A stretch of DNA of 13,189 nt, taken from CAYLYM01 sp964387645 (GTDB lineage Bacteria > Calditrichota > Calditrichia > RBG-13-44-9). Shown here piece by piece: positions 1 to 8,363 of this stretch. How positions within the stretch are numbered: position 1 is the first letter of the stretch; every line of letters starts with the position of its first letter. The position numbers and the translations under genes were made by a program. The stretch is taken from positions 1-13,189 of the forward strand of contig CAYLYM010000106.1 of NCBI GenBank assembly GCA_964387645.1. The letters run 5' to 3'. Under the pieces are notes generated by a model. It saw only the letters and a list, made by a program, of their open reading frames with translations. It made no database searches and was not told the origin of the DNA.

Positions 1-240
1 ATCCCCTTTTTTCCAACCTTTAACATTTTCTCCAACTTCTGAAATAATTCCAGACATTTCGTGTCCTAAAACCTGGGGTATCGAAACTCTTTTATCCATG
101 TGGCCAAGAAATATATGAAGATCAGTTCCGCAAATACCACAATATGCTATTTCAATTTGCACTTCATTAGGACCCGGAGGTTTTCTTGTAACATCTCTTA
201 CCCGAATTGTTTTTTTTCCTTCATAAAACGCTGCTTTCAT
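1..240 (-). CDS. Zinc-dependent medium-chain alcohol/polyol dehydrogenase, N-terminal part (runs off window)
   Basis: This is the first 80 codons of a medium-chain zinc dehydrogenase (threonine/sorbitol/sugar-alcohol dehydrogenase type); the rest lies beyond position 1. The protein starts MKAAFYEGKK, a typical opening for this family. Seen in the sequence: GICGTDLH with the catalytic-zinc cysteine at residue 37, and GHEMSG with the zinc-ligand pair His60-Glu61, followed by the conserved SEVGENVKGWKKGD stretch. The structural-zinc cysteines and the NAD-binding Rossmann domain would lie outside the window. The start is fixed by a strong GGAGG six bases upstream (247-251). Family members oxidise a secondary alcohol of a sugar, polyol or amino acid with NAD(P) in the cytoplasm. 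Next to a beta-helix carbohydrate enzyme and an FCD regulator, a sugar or sugar-acid catabolic role is likely, but the substrate cannot be told. It is separated from the upstream gene by 432 bp, so it probably has its own promoter. Confidence 0.93.
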   Translation of the reverse strand, partial: MKAAFYEGKKTIRVRDVTRKPPGPNEVQIEIAYCGICGTDLHIFLGHMDKRVSIPQVLGHEMSGIISEVGENVKGWKKGD

Positions 241-672
241 TTCTTTCCTCCATATTTAACAAAGGTTTTAAGGAATATTCTTGATTTAATCATGATATGG
301 TGAATTATTGAATTTTTGTTTACTTTATATTTTCAGTCGATTAAAATCGGCGACTAATATTTTTCTTGAACAAGTTTCAGTAGGTTTTAAATAATTTTGA
401 TGTTCAGACTCCGAGGTCATTCGGTGATGAAATAATGATTTAATATAATCTAACTTTTCAAGTATTTCTAATTGCCATTACTGATAAAGAATAAATTAAT
501 TAGAATTTTTACATTGATTTAATTGTGATAAAACAAAAATCTTTGAGAAGAGTCCAACTTTATTAAAATCAATCAATAATCGTATTTAGTTAGAAAAAAA
601 ACTTACATAAATGGTGGGATTATTTAGCGCAAATAAAATCATTTATTCATAAGATTGCCTTAATTAAATTAT
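241..672. other. Intergenic region upstream of the dehydrogenase
   Basis: This is 432 bp without a convincing gene. It should carry the promoter of the dehydrogenase, but I see no clear -35/-10 pair. An imperfect hairpin (AGTCGATT, then AATCGGCGACT) sits at 335-355. A minus-strand frame from 477 to 325 is open for 50 codons and contains SRKILVADFNRLKI; it reads like protein but has no start signal and is reported as a finding. Near 594-601 a run of eight A (U in minus-strand RNA) follows a weak TAAAT...ATTTA stem. It could end transcription of the beta-helix gene, but the stem is too weak to call a terminator. Confidence 0.5.
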
Positions 673-2937
673 TTATTTTATTACTTTATTAAAATTATTC
701 TTTTTTATTCCAATATTATGAAAATCAATTAATTCAAAACCTTTAATTTTATCAAAGATCAATGCATTTTCTTTAATTGAAAAATCTTTATTTAAATAAT
801 CCACAAAACCTGGATCTTTTTCTGTATACCAATTATTCTTAGCTTGTAATTTACCAGAGTGGTCTACAATCCCCTTTCCGGGGACAGCATCGGGATGTAA
901 TTTTACTTCATTATTAAAAAATAAATTGCCTTCCACAAAACTCACTGGTCTGAAAAATTCTTCAGGTTCCTCATAAGATAAAAATATTTTAAAATCTGAA
1001 TATTTGTTATAAGGAGTATTTTCAACTTTTCCATTTCCAAACTTATCAATGCAAGCATAAAAATGTTCCAACCAATAAGCTTCTTTGGGTCTAGCTCCTT
1101 GACCATAAGGAATATTGCAATCAATCATAATATTATTGATTGTCATATTCTGCCCGCCGCCATTACAATTAACTGCTTTAAAACTAAATCCCAAATTTCC
1201 TACTTTATAAAATATATTTTTCTCAATCAAGACCCCCCAAGTAAAATTATCTGCATATACTCCATTAGTTGGAATATGATGAAAATAATTTTGTCTGATT
1301 ACATTTCCTCTACATTCAGGCTGAGGTCCGGTATAAATGTAAACAGCTCCTCCATCTAATTTATGGTAATTAGGTAGGTGATGAATTTCGTTATATTCCA
1401 CAATAATATCATTACAATCACTCATACGAATAGCAAAATGTGGTGCGTCATAAAATTCGCAATGTGTTATTTGATTTCCAACGCCTTGAACGTATACACC
1501 GGGAATTTGTGACTTCTGCTCCCAACCAAAATCATGAATAAGACAATTCTTAATTAAATTGTTGCCCGGTTCTAAAGTTTTTCTATTACCACCGTTAAGA
1601 TAAATACCATAACCACCTATTCCATAGATATGTGAATTTATAACCGCATTATTTTTACCAGTTAATTTAATAGCTCCTTTTGTAAAATTCGAAATAGTAC
1701 AACTATCAATAATAACATTTTCACAATCATCCATCTCAAAAGCCAGGTTACGCCCCATACTAAAATTTAATCCTTTAAATTTTACATATTTAATTCCTTT
1801 AGCTTTAACCATTGGTTCCTTTAAAGTAGTTAAAATAATTTCTTTTTTAGAAAAATCTTTGGGTGGATACAAATAAAGTAGTCCTTTTGAACGGTCTATG
1901 TAATATTCACCCGGTGTATCAATTTCTTCCGGAATATTTTCAAAATAAAAATGTGGAAGCCTCCTGTTCGTTCCTAACCCATTCAATTCGCCATAAGCAA
2001 GAGTAATCGTTTTATTTACTGTATCAATAAATGCAATTCGATTATATGTCCATTCCCAGGTAGCTGATAAAACACCATCTATCCAGATATCTTTCACGTT
2101 ATTCCAATATTTCATTCTATCGAAATTAACTTTTATTGTGCCTCCATGTCCCATAAATTCTCTATCTTTCCACCAGTTATTTCTTTTTTTACATACTGGC
2201 CCCGGATCAATTACTTCTGTATATGTAACCATTCCAGGTATTTTAATATGATTCTTAACAAAATTATCCATTTTAATTGTATATTTTTTATATTTTGGAG
2301 ATCTATATTTTTTAGGCCATAATATTTTGTATTCCATAAATTCACTTTCAACACCTTCGTTTGGCCAGCGAGCTAAGGTCATTCTTTTACCGCCAACATA
2401 AAGATGAGCCGGGGGTATACGATCTGGATGTTCTAGGTTCCACCCATGTCGAGTTATTACACCAAAATCTTTTATGTTATGTGCTTTTAAATCAGCAACT
2501 AGAATTTTCGACCTAATAGATTTTTCTATGATTCTATTAAGAAATTGAAGATTATTTACCGGCCTGAACCAGGAATGTTGTAGTACTACACCACCTACGA
2601 AAACAGGTTCTTCTCCTGCAGCCGCCTTAAAAACAATCATAGCATCACTTGTGCCAGAGTCCTCTTTATCTAATTCAAGGCATTTTTTTATAAAATAGAT
2701 CCCTTCATGCACAAGTACCTCAATATTGCCTTCAGGCATTCTGTTATTTTTAAATGCTCTAATTTTATGCACTGCCTGATTAAGATTTCCAAATGGCTTA
2801 TCTCTTGAACCATCTCCTTTTTCATTTCCATCAGGGGATACGTGAAGAATTATTGAAGATTTAGCATGCAAAAAATTTATTGAGAAGAACAAAACAATAA
2901 AAATAAAATTTAATAATACCAGAAAAATATTTCTCAT
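673..2937 (-). CDS. Secreted right-handed parallel beta-helix protein, glycoside hydrolase family 141-like
   Basis: This 754-residue exported protein probably cuts a polysaccharide. Residues 1-25 form a signal peptide (hydrophobic FIFIVLFFSINFL, then HAKS). Residues 31-60 hold LHVSPDGNEKGDGSRDKPF, the classic entry to pectate-lyase-like beta-helix enzymes. Next come EDSGTSDAMIVFKA (92-105) and the ILVADL...LARWPNEG segment (145-195), a combination typical of GH141-like proteins. Short beta-helix rungs run from about 385 to 610. Candidate catalytic acids lie in LDGGAVYIYTG (Asp528) and VYADNFTWG (Asp563); I assign these by motif position and they are unproven. The known GH141 activities include alpha-L-fucosidase and xylanase, so the substrate stays open. 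The start at 2937 is the only one giving a signal peptide, yet no Shine-Dalgarno precedes it, only an A/T tract. The gene stands alone, 530 bp downstream of the barrel operon. The beta-helix fold is near certain; the family is likely. Confidence 0.85.
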   Translation of the reverse strand: MRNIFLVLLNFIFIVLFFSINFLHAKSSIILHVSPDGNEKGDGSRDKPFGNLNQAVHKIRAFKNNRMPEGNIEVLVHEGIYFIKKCLELDKEDSGTSDAMIVFKAAAGEEPVFVGGVVLQHSWFRPVNNLQFLNRIIEKSIRSKILVADLKAHNIKDFGVITRHGWNLEHPDRIPPAHLYVGGKRMTLARWPNEGVESEFMEYKILWPKKYRSPKYKKYTIKMDNFVKNHIKIPGMVTYTEVIDPGPVCKKRNNWWKDREFMGHGGTIKVNFDRMKYWNNVKDIWIDGVLSATWEWTYNRIAFIDTVNKTITLAYGELNGLGTNRRLPHFYFENIPEEIDTPGEYYIDRSKGLLYLYPPKDFSKKEIILTTLKEPMVKAKGIKYVKFKGLNFSMGRNLAFEMDDCENVIIDSCTISNFTKGAIKLTGKNNAVINSHIYGIGGYGIYLNGGNRKTLEPGNNLIKNCLIHDFGWEQKSQIPGVYVQGVGNQITHCEFYDAPHFAIRMSDCNDIIVEYNEIHHLPNYHKLDGGAVYIYTGPQPECRGNVIRQNYFHHIPTNGVYADNFTWGVLIEKNIFYKVGNLGFSFKAVNCNGGGQNMTINNIMIDCNIPYGQGARPKEAYWLEHFYACIDKFGNGKVENTPYNKYSDFKIFLSYEEPEEFFRPVSFVEGNLFFNNEVKLHPDAVPGKGIVDHSGKLQAKNNWYTEKDPGFVDYLNKDFSIKENALIFDKIKGFELIDFHNIGIKKNNFNKVIK

Positions 2938-3468
2938 AATTTTTATAAATAAAAAAATAAATTTTTTTAAACGGTATTACCTGTTCAATTAAATCCCAAA
3001 GTATTTTATTTTATTTATTAGACTATTATTAGATTAAGTAAATTTCAGAAAATCGGCAGGCAATTTTGAGAATACAGATTAAATTTATAATTTGAGCTGA
3101 TTTACAAAGCAAACTTTCTGGATGAAGATAACAACCCCAATGTAGTTAATTAATGATAATATTTTAAGTCGCAATATTTCTCAAAAAAAATAAAAAACAA
3201 TATTTTTTATATATTAAAAAATTTAGGTGGGATAAATATTAATTAGTTGCAGAAAATAAAAACGTTAAAAATCCTATAAATAAAAACTGCTTATATTCTG
3301 CTCGAATACAACAATTCCTTTCAATGTATTCGAGCAGTTTTCTATAAATTACTATATTTACTAAAAATATAACTAAATTTTAAATTTACAACTAAAAACT
3401 ATTATTTTCACTTCGAAATTTCAATTGATCGCAATATTTACTAAAACTTGTAATATTATTTACAAAAA
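2938..3468. other. Intergenic region between the barrel operon and the beta-helix gene
   Basis: This is 531 bp holding the end of the upstream operon (hairpin at 3282-3341) and presumably the promoter of the beta-helix gene. A TTGAAC hexamer on the minus strand (2983-2988) is a possible -35, but no good -10 follows at the right distance. The part from about 3040 to 3170 is less AT-rich than its surroundings and has short open frames on both strands (about 20-30 codons). None has a start signal or a recognisable product, so it may be decayed coding DNA. No RNA gene was recognised. Confidence 0.5.
3282..3341 (-). terminator. Probable terminator of the four-gene outer-membrane operon
   Basis: A perfect 13 bp inverted repeat, CTGCTCGAATACA (3298-3310) and TGTATTCGAGCAG (3325-3337), closes a 14-base loop 131 bp past the last stop codon of the operon. 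In the minus-strand transcript the stem is preceded by A residues and followed by AAUAUAAGCAGUUUUU. The second GCAGUUUU copy can also pair with the upstream AAAACUGC, giving an alternative stem that ends directly in a U run. The stem is the most GC-rich patch in this intergenic region. Read on the plus strand it is followed by TTTT, so it could work in both directions. Function is inferred from structure and position. Confidence 0.65.
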
Positions 3469-4998
3469 TCAAAATTCCAATGTATAACCAAACAATACGT
3501 TAGCACAAGTTTCTGTAGGATAATTTTTATTCGTTTCATAAACATCGAAATATTTTAAGCGCCTGAACTCATATGCCACATCGAAACTGCCATGAAATAG
3601 CTTTATACTAGCACCAGCCGTGTAACTATAAGCTGATGGTCCAACATCTTTTTTAGGCCAGCCAAATGGCAAAAATACTTGTGGCACATCTCGGTAGCCA
3701 GCAAACAATTGTAAAATTTCAGCCACTTTATAACTCATCCCAAAACTGATGATATTTTGATCTACCCAGTTCTGGTGTGTTGGATTCTCTTTGGCATAAT
3801 TGAATTCGGCTTTACTGTATGGATTTTTCTGTAAATCCAATGAAATCAAAAAATTATCTGTCGGTTGAACGGAAATGCCAAAATTGTAACATAAGGGCAT
3901 GTTAACTTTGTCAATTCCAATTTCTTGTTCTGTTGAAATACCTTCACTTTCATCTACATTCATTTTTTTCAAAGTATACTCTCTTTTCAAAGTAAAAGGT
4001 GTCTCAATACTAAGTCCTAAACGAATTCTGGATACTTGCCATAATGCCCCAAAAGTAAACTGGGTTCCACTGAATTCTGACTCGCCCGAAATAATCTGTT
4101 CACCACTCTTGTGATATAAAGTATAACGTCTTGCATCTGATTGATATAATCTTATTTCAGCAATATGATCAAGTCTTTGATGTTCAATAGTATTGCCTGA
4201 GAATGTATTAACACCGACACTTAGTTGCAGAGCATTGTTTAATTGGTAAGCCAATGCAGCAGTAATTCCATACAAGCCACCCTTTCTTTCTCGCTCGAAC
4301 CTTCCCCATTGCATAACTAATGAATCTGGCCATTCTTCTTTTACAGGATCACCGGTTCGTGGATCGTATCTGTTTCCAAAATGGGGATCCAAGTTTGTAT
4401 CATTGCGATCGTAATCATTGATATCGTAACGTCTATTGTAAGAAACAGCCGCCACAAAGTGTTGTTTACCAATATCAACAGGCACAGCTATTGCAATATT
4501 ATTCAGGTTAAAATCGTTATTGTCTTTAATCCAATCCGCTGCATCTTTACTCCATTCATATTTTCCTTGATTTAAAATTTTAATATCTGGATTTGTTATT
4601 ACATTATTGTTCCACATTTCCGTTTCCCCTAAACCATCATATTTAGGATCAGGCATAAACATGCCCCCCAGGATAAAAAATAATGTAACGCGATTTTGGG
4701 AATGCATCCAAATTTGATTTTCCCACCATTCTCTATCTGAATATTTTGACGAAAATGATATTTGGAATTTTTCTAGAGAAGCAAGACCAGCAGCATTATA
4801 AAATAAAGAATTAATATCTCCCGAAACCGCAGTGTAGGCGCCACCCATGGCTAAAGCTTTTACGCTCACATCGTTTGCTCTGTCCAGGCCCTGGAAGGAA
4901 AGATTGTCTCCATTTCCTTGGGCTAAAATACTAAAAGGAGTAGAAAAAACAAAAGAGATAATAATTATTCCAATCCATTTATATTTTAACAACACCAT
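3469..4998 (-). CDS. Outer-membrane PorV/FadL-type beta-barrel protein, long form
   Basis: This 509-residue protein is the last gene of the four-gene run. Residues 1-27 are a signal peptide ending ILAQG. Residues 48-76 carry the hallmark of PorV/PorQ/OmpP1(FadL)-like barrels: ALAMGGAYTAVSGD, then LFYNAAGLASLE. Alternating barrel strands follow to the terminal LFGYTLEF, whose final Phe suits insertion by BamA. Its extracellular loops look long and polar (about residues 110-240, rich in Asn, Asp and Arg), which explains its size against the roughly 335 residues of its neighbour. In T9SS organisms PorV carries substrates bearing a C-terminal domain from the translocon to the attachment complex, while FadL-type relatives pass hydrophobic solutes. 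Either role fits, and placement behind a CTD protein favours secretion or anchoring, or a locus-specific porin. The ATG at 4998 has AGGAG six bases upstream. It starts 33 bp after the previous stop codon, so co-transcription is likely. Confidence 0.85.
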   Translation of the reverse strand: MVLLKYKWIGIIIISFVFSTPFSILAQGNGDNLSFQGLDRANDVSVKALAMGGAYTAVSGDINSLFYNAAGLASLEKFQISFSSKYSDREWWENQIWMHSQNRVTLFFILGGMFMPDPKYDGLGETEMWNNNVITNPDIKILNQGKYEWSKDAADWIKDNNDFNLNNIAIAVPVDIGKQHFVAAVSYNRRYDINDYDRNDTNLDPHFGNRYDPRTGDPVKEEWPDSLVMQWGRFERERKGGLYGITAALAYQLNNALQLSVGVNTFSGNTIEHQRLDHIAEIRLYQSDARRYTLYHKSGEQIISGESEFSGTQFTFGALWQVSRIRLGLSIETPFTLKREYTLKKMNVDESEGISTEQEIGIDKVNMPLCYNFGISVQPTDNFLISLDLQKNPYSKAEFNYAKENPTHQNWVDQNIISFGMSYKVAEILQLFAGYRDVPQVFLPFGWPKKDVGPSAYSYTAGASIKLFHGSFDVAYEFRRLKYFDVYETNKNYPTETCANVLFGYTLEF

Positions 4999-5031
4999 AA
5001 TAATCTCCTTACTTAATGAAATTTTATTTTA

Positions 5032-6039
5032 TTACATAGAGAAACTGAGACTGAAACGATGAACTGAATCCAGGTATTTCCCAAAATCACCAAAAGAGTA
5101 ATCGACGCGAATACCTGTTAATCTAACACCAAAACCATAAGTGAATCCTTCTTCATCATAATTCATTTTATATCCTGTTCTTAAAAAAAACATATCTTTA
5201 AATGAATATTCTAATCCTGTATTATATTGCTGTCCATAATCGCGAGGTTGAATCATATCGAAAGCAAATAAAAGTTTTTGATCAGAAATATTCGTAAATA
5301 AACCATTTATTCCAATTAAATAACTTGAAATAGAGACATTAAATGTTTGGGGAGGTGGATATTTTTCAGCATAAAATTTTATATCGCCCCCAAAATGTCG
5401 GACAGATAAACCAAGTTTAATTGACCTGAAACCTGTATCGTATAAGATTCCACCATCAAATAAGATTGCCGCCGCCGATGCGTCTTCCAAACCTAAACCA
5501 GGTGCTAATTTTTCGCTAACATACTTGGCTGTAATCCCAAATGAGAACTTTTCTGTTAGACCTCTCGCATATGTTAAGCCTGCTACAAGCGAGTTTGGTG
5601 AGAAAGTTCTACCAGTTAAGCCAGGATTATAACTTTTTCCAACAAAACCAAGACCGTCCACTCTGGTTTCTTCTATATCTCCAATATCTCCATAAACTAA
5701 TTGAAAACCAAAAGTGCCAAAATATGAAAACCTATAAGCCGCCGAAAAAGCTGAATATTTAATATCAAGGAGCCAGTCAACATATGAGAAAGAAACATCT
5801 AAATTTTCAACATAAATCAGTCCAGCGGGATTATGGAAAACAGCCTCTGCTGTATTGACGATTGAAGCTGAGGCTTCTCCCATTGCTGTGGATCTGGCAT
5901 CAGGTACTATTTTTAGAAATTGAAAAGAAGTTGTTCCTACTTTGTTGCCCGATACTTCCTCTTCTTGACTAAATACCTGTTTATTATTAATTAGCAAAAG
6001 GATCAATATGATAAAATATGAAAGAATTTTTCTTTTCAT
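5032..6039 (-). CDS. PorV/PorQ family outer-membrane barrel protein, short form
   Basis: This 335-residue barrel protein is the third gene of the operon. The frame is open four codons further to a TTG at 6051, but I place the start at the ATG at 6039. GGAGG (6045-6049) lies five bases before that ATG, and the TTG would overlap this Shine-Dalgarno. Residues 1-25 are a signal peptide ending QVFSQ. Residues 35-57 hold GTTSFQFLKIVPDARS followed by AMGEAS, and NPAG lies at 70-73; together these are the signature of PorV/PorQ proteins of the FCB group. The remainder consists of alternating beta-strands ending RFSLSFSM. Known PorV proteins shuttle T9SS substrates and sit in the outer membrane. Standing 20 bp behind a gene for a protein with a sorting-like C-terminus, this copy may serve that protein specifically; that is inference. 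It differs from the next gene in length and sequence, so the two are not a recent duplication. Confidence 0.9.
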   Translation of the reverse strand: MKRKILSYFIILILLLINNKQVFSQEEEVSGNKVGTTSFQFLKIVPDARSTAMGEASASIVNTAEAVFHNPAGLIYVENLDVSFSYVDWLLDIKYSAFSAAYRFSYFGTFGFQLVYGDIGDIEETRVDGLGFVGKSYNPGLTGRTFSPNSLVAGLTYARGLTEKFSFGITAKYVSEKLAPGLGLEDASAAAILFDGGILYDTGFRSIKLGLSVRHFGGDIKFYAEKYPPPQTFNVSISSYLIGINGLFTNISDQKLLFAFDMIQPRDYGQQYNTGLEYSFKDMFFLRTGYKMNYDEEGFTYGFGVRLTGIRVDYSFGDFGKYLDSVHRFSLSFSM

Positions 6040-6044
6040 GATTT

Positions 6045-6049
6045 CCTCC
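6045..6049 (-). promoter_or_regulatory. Shine-Dalgarno that decides the start of the short PorV-like gene
   Basis: GGAGG lies five bases before the ATG at 6039. The alternative TTG at 6051 would read through this element, so the ATG is preferred. Confidence 0.8.
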
Positions 6050-6059
6050 AATCAAATAT

Positions 6060-8318
6060 TTATTTAATAACAACAAATTTTCCTGTTGTCTGTTCACCTT
6101 CTGGCGTTGTTACTACATAAATATATACACCTGAAGCTATATCCTGTCTATTATTTGACACCTGCATCCAGGTATGAGAATAACTTGGATCATCATGTTC
6201 GATAGTTTGAACTAATTGTCCGCCCAGAGAGTAAATCCGGATTGTACATTTCTTTGGTAATCCGTAAAAACCTATCATTTTTTCTGTGCCAATCCCCGTA
6301 AAACCTGATTCTACATAGAACGGATTTGGTGTAACATAAACTTTACCTAACTTTTCAACAGGTCCCACATTTTTTTTGTGATAGACGATGTTTGGTTTTC
6401 CACTTTCATTTCCATTTTCATCAACAGAAGTTACAGCATAATATCCATCATCACCGACTTTAAAGGTTTCATCAGTATCATAAAATTCATAAAGTCCTTC
6501 ACTATTTAGATTACTGCCTTTTTCAACTATACCTAATAGCTTCCATGGACCTATATATGAATAACTTCGATAAACTCTATATTCAACCAATTCACCAGTT
6601 AAGCGCGGGTGGGTAAACTCTTCAGGTGCTTTTGTCCAGGTAATTTTAACATCACCATAGGCTGTATTTTCAACATTAATCACCGGAGCAGGAGGAGGTA
6701 CTGGTATAGTGTATCGACCCTTTTTAGGAGTATCTTCAGGCCATATAGGATGTTCAGCAATCTGCCGACTATATGGCAATTCATGTCCCACATAAGCTTC
6801 AAATGCTTTATGGGCGACTTGCTGAATATTCCTAACTTCAGAATCAACAAAATCTGGATAACCAAATTCATCCAGGTAATCAGAAGTATTTTCACCGTTT
6901 TGTGCGACAATTTTCTTGTGCCAGTCTTGCGCTGGTTCCAACTGACCAATATTATAGAACCCTCCATCCACCAATTTCCCACCTTCTGCACCATAACCTA
7001 CAACTTCAGCTACCGCAAATCGTATAGTATCGCCTTTATGTAAAACATAAGGTCCCCAACCAGTCGTTCGAGTTAGAAATGTTTTTGCCCGTTGTGGTTT
7101 CATACCTTTTGGTCTGTACCACCATTTTTCGTTCGGATAAGTCTCATTATAAAATCCACCAATCATGCCTCTATCTATTGCATTAATTACAACTCCTGCC
7201 CACGTTTTACTTTGAGTAACATTCGATTCACTAAGCCAACCCTGCTGCCCGGCAATAGTCCATGGTTGTAAAACATGGCCATTTTCATCATAGGGTTTGG
7301 GTGCCTTTTCTATATTAGATATTTCTGGATCACCATAACGAGATTCATTTCGATCTGGATTTTCCATATCGACTACAGCTAAATGATCAGTTGACCAATG
7401 GAGTACACAATATCCCGCCGCTTGGGGTGAACAAAGTCCTCCTCCATTTTGACCTGTCTCAGCAAATTCACGAAAATATGTTGGTTCGGGTTTTCCTGCA
7501 ATAAGAGTATCTTTTTTAAACGATAAATCCATGGTATAGTGCAAAACATAATCAGAATCAAAAAATGCATAAAGATCCCCCTGTAAAATACCTGGACGTG
7601 TTATCCAACTTCCATAATTTCTTATAAAGCCATACATGGAGGGGGCAAAGCTATCCATATAATTTATAATTACGTCGGTCAATTTTTCATCATCCATTTC
7701 TATTGTACTTTCGTCACCATCGGTGTCACCTGTATAAACAATTTCATACTCATAAATAATCATATCGTTATAATCAGGATAACTCCATTGTCGGGATGTT
7801 CGAGTGACAGTAAGCCCAATACTGGTTGCCCATTTCGCTACTATGATTTGCTCAGCTTCATCTGGATCATAATCTGGATTTAAAGAACCGTCTTCCAGAA
7901 TAGGATAGTTATCGATTTCGTAAAACTCTATCGGAAAATTCCATCTACCAATGGTAGGTACTGTGTTAGATCCTGTCCCGATACCTCCACAAACCGCTAT
8001 AATCCAATTACCATCTTCATCGTAAGCACCAAAATAAAGCCCGCCTCCAAGACTACAATGTTGCCCATCGTATTCAATACCATCAAGAATTGTTTGAGAT
8101 CCACCAGGCCACATCAAAACAGGAGAAGGAAATTTAGTAATGGCATCCATCCAGTTCGAAAAAGGCCTTCCTATAACACCATTATTATAAACTGTTTGCC
8201 ATAAAATTCCTCTGTTATGAACTTTATATTCCCTAACTTGTGGAAAAATATTTTGAGCCAATATAAGCAAGAGTATTATTCCAAAAATAGTGAACAATTT
8301 ATTTTTACTAAGTTTCAT
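6060..8318 (-). CDS. Secreted surface protein with Fn3 domain and T9SS/FlgD-like C-terminal sorting domain
   Basis: This is a 752-residue exported protein of unknown activity. Residues 1-27 are a signal peptide (KLFTIFGIILLLILAQNIFPQ). Residues 28-535 form a large region I cannot assign to a named family. It has aromatic and Gly/Asp-rich motifs (LMWPGGSQTILDGIEYDG, LGGGLYFGAYDEDGNW, WSYPDYNDMIIYEYEIVYTG) resembling uncharacterised secreted proteins of KSB1/Calditrichota-type genomes. Residues 541-645 form a fibronectin type III domain (APVINVE, VKITW, VEYRVYRS, YYAVTSVDENGNES). Residues 650-752 form a T9SS type A/FlgD-like domain: VYVTPNPF, then CTIRIYSLGGQLVQTI, SGVYIYVV and a terminal TGKFVVIK. 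Lying 45 bp behind the receptor gene, in the place a SusD would occupy in Bacteroidota, it may be a surface ligand-binding partner of the receptor. That role is inferred from position only. GGAGG at 8328-8332 precedes the ATG by nine bases. Confidence 0.82.
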   Translation of the reverse strand: MKLSKNKLFTIFGIILLLILAQNIFPQVREYKVHNRGILWQTVYNNGVIGRPFSNWMDAITKFPSPVLMWPGGSQTILDGIEYDGQHCSLGGGLYFGAYDEDGNWIIAVCGGIGTGSNTVPTIGRWNFPIEFYEIDNYPILEDGSLNPDYDPDEAEQIIVAKWATSIGLTVTRTSRQWSYPDYNDMIIYEYEIVYTGDTDGDESTIEMDDEKLTDVIINYMDSFAPSMYGFIRNYGSWITRPGILQGDLYAFFDSDYVLHYTMDLSFKKDTLIAGKPEPTYFREFAETGQNGGGLCSPQAAGYCVLHWSTDHLAVVDMENPDRNESRYGDPEISNIEKAPKPYDENGHVLQPWTIAGQQGWLSESNVTQSKTWAGVVINAIDRGMIGGFYNETYPNEKWWYRPKGMKPQRAKTFLTRTTGWGPYVLHKGDTIRFAVAEVVGYGAEGGKLVDGGFYNIGQLEPAQDWHKKIVAQNGENTSDYLDEFGYPDFVDSEVRNIQQVAHKAFEAYVGHELPYSRQIAEHPIWPEDTPKKGRYTIPVPPPAPVINVENTAYGDVKITWTKAPEEFTHPRLTGELVEYRVYRSYSYIGPWKLLGIVEKGSNLNSEGLYEFYDTDETFKVGDDGYYAVTSVDENGNESGKPNIVYHKKNVGPVEKLGKVYVTPNPFYVESGFTGIGTEKMIGFYGLPKKCTIRIYSLGGQLVQTIEHDDPSYSHTWMQVSNNRQDIASGVYIYVVTTPEGEQTTGKFVVIK

Positions 8319-8363
8319 ATGATAAATCCTCCAAAATTAATCCCCATTTATTCTAATTAATTT

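Noticed and set aside
100..303. Open frame of 67 codons on the plus strand
   Set aside because: It is largely antisense to the dehydrogenase N-terminus, whose zinc-binding motifs clearly mark the minus strand as coding.
3040..3170. Small genes on either strand in the gap before the beta-helix gene
   Set aside because: Short frames (about 20-30 codons) read somewhat like protein, but none has a start signal, Shine-Dalgarno or recognisable motif.
6609..7043. Open frame of 144 codons on the plus strand
   Set aside because: It lies wholly inside the 752-residue protein gene, has no Shine-Dalgarno, and its translation is rich in Ile, Phe, Cys and Ser as expected from antisense reading of AT-rich coding DNA.
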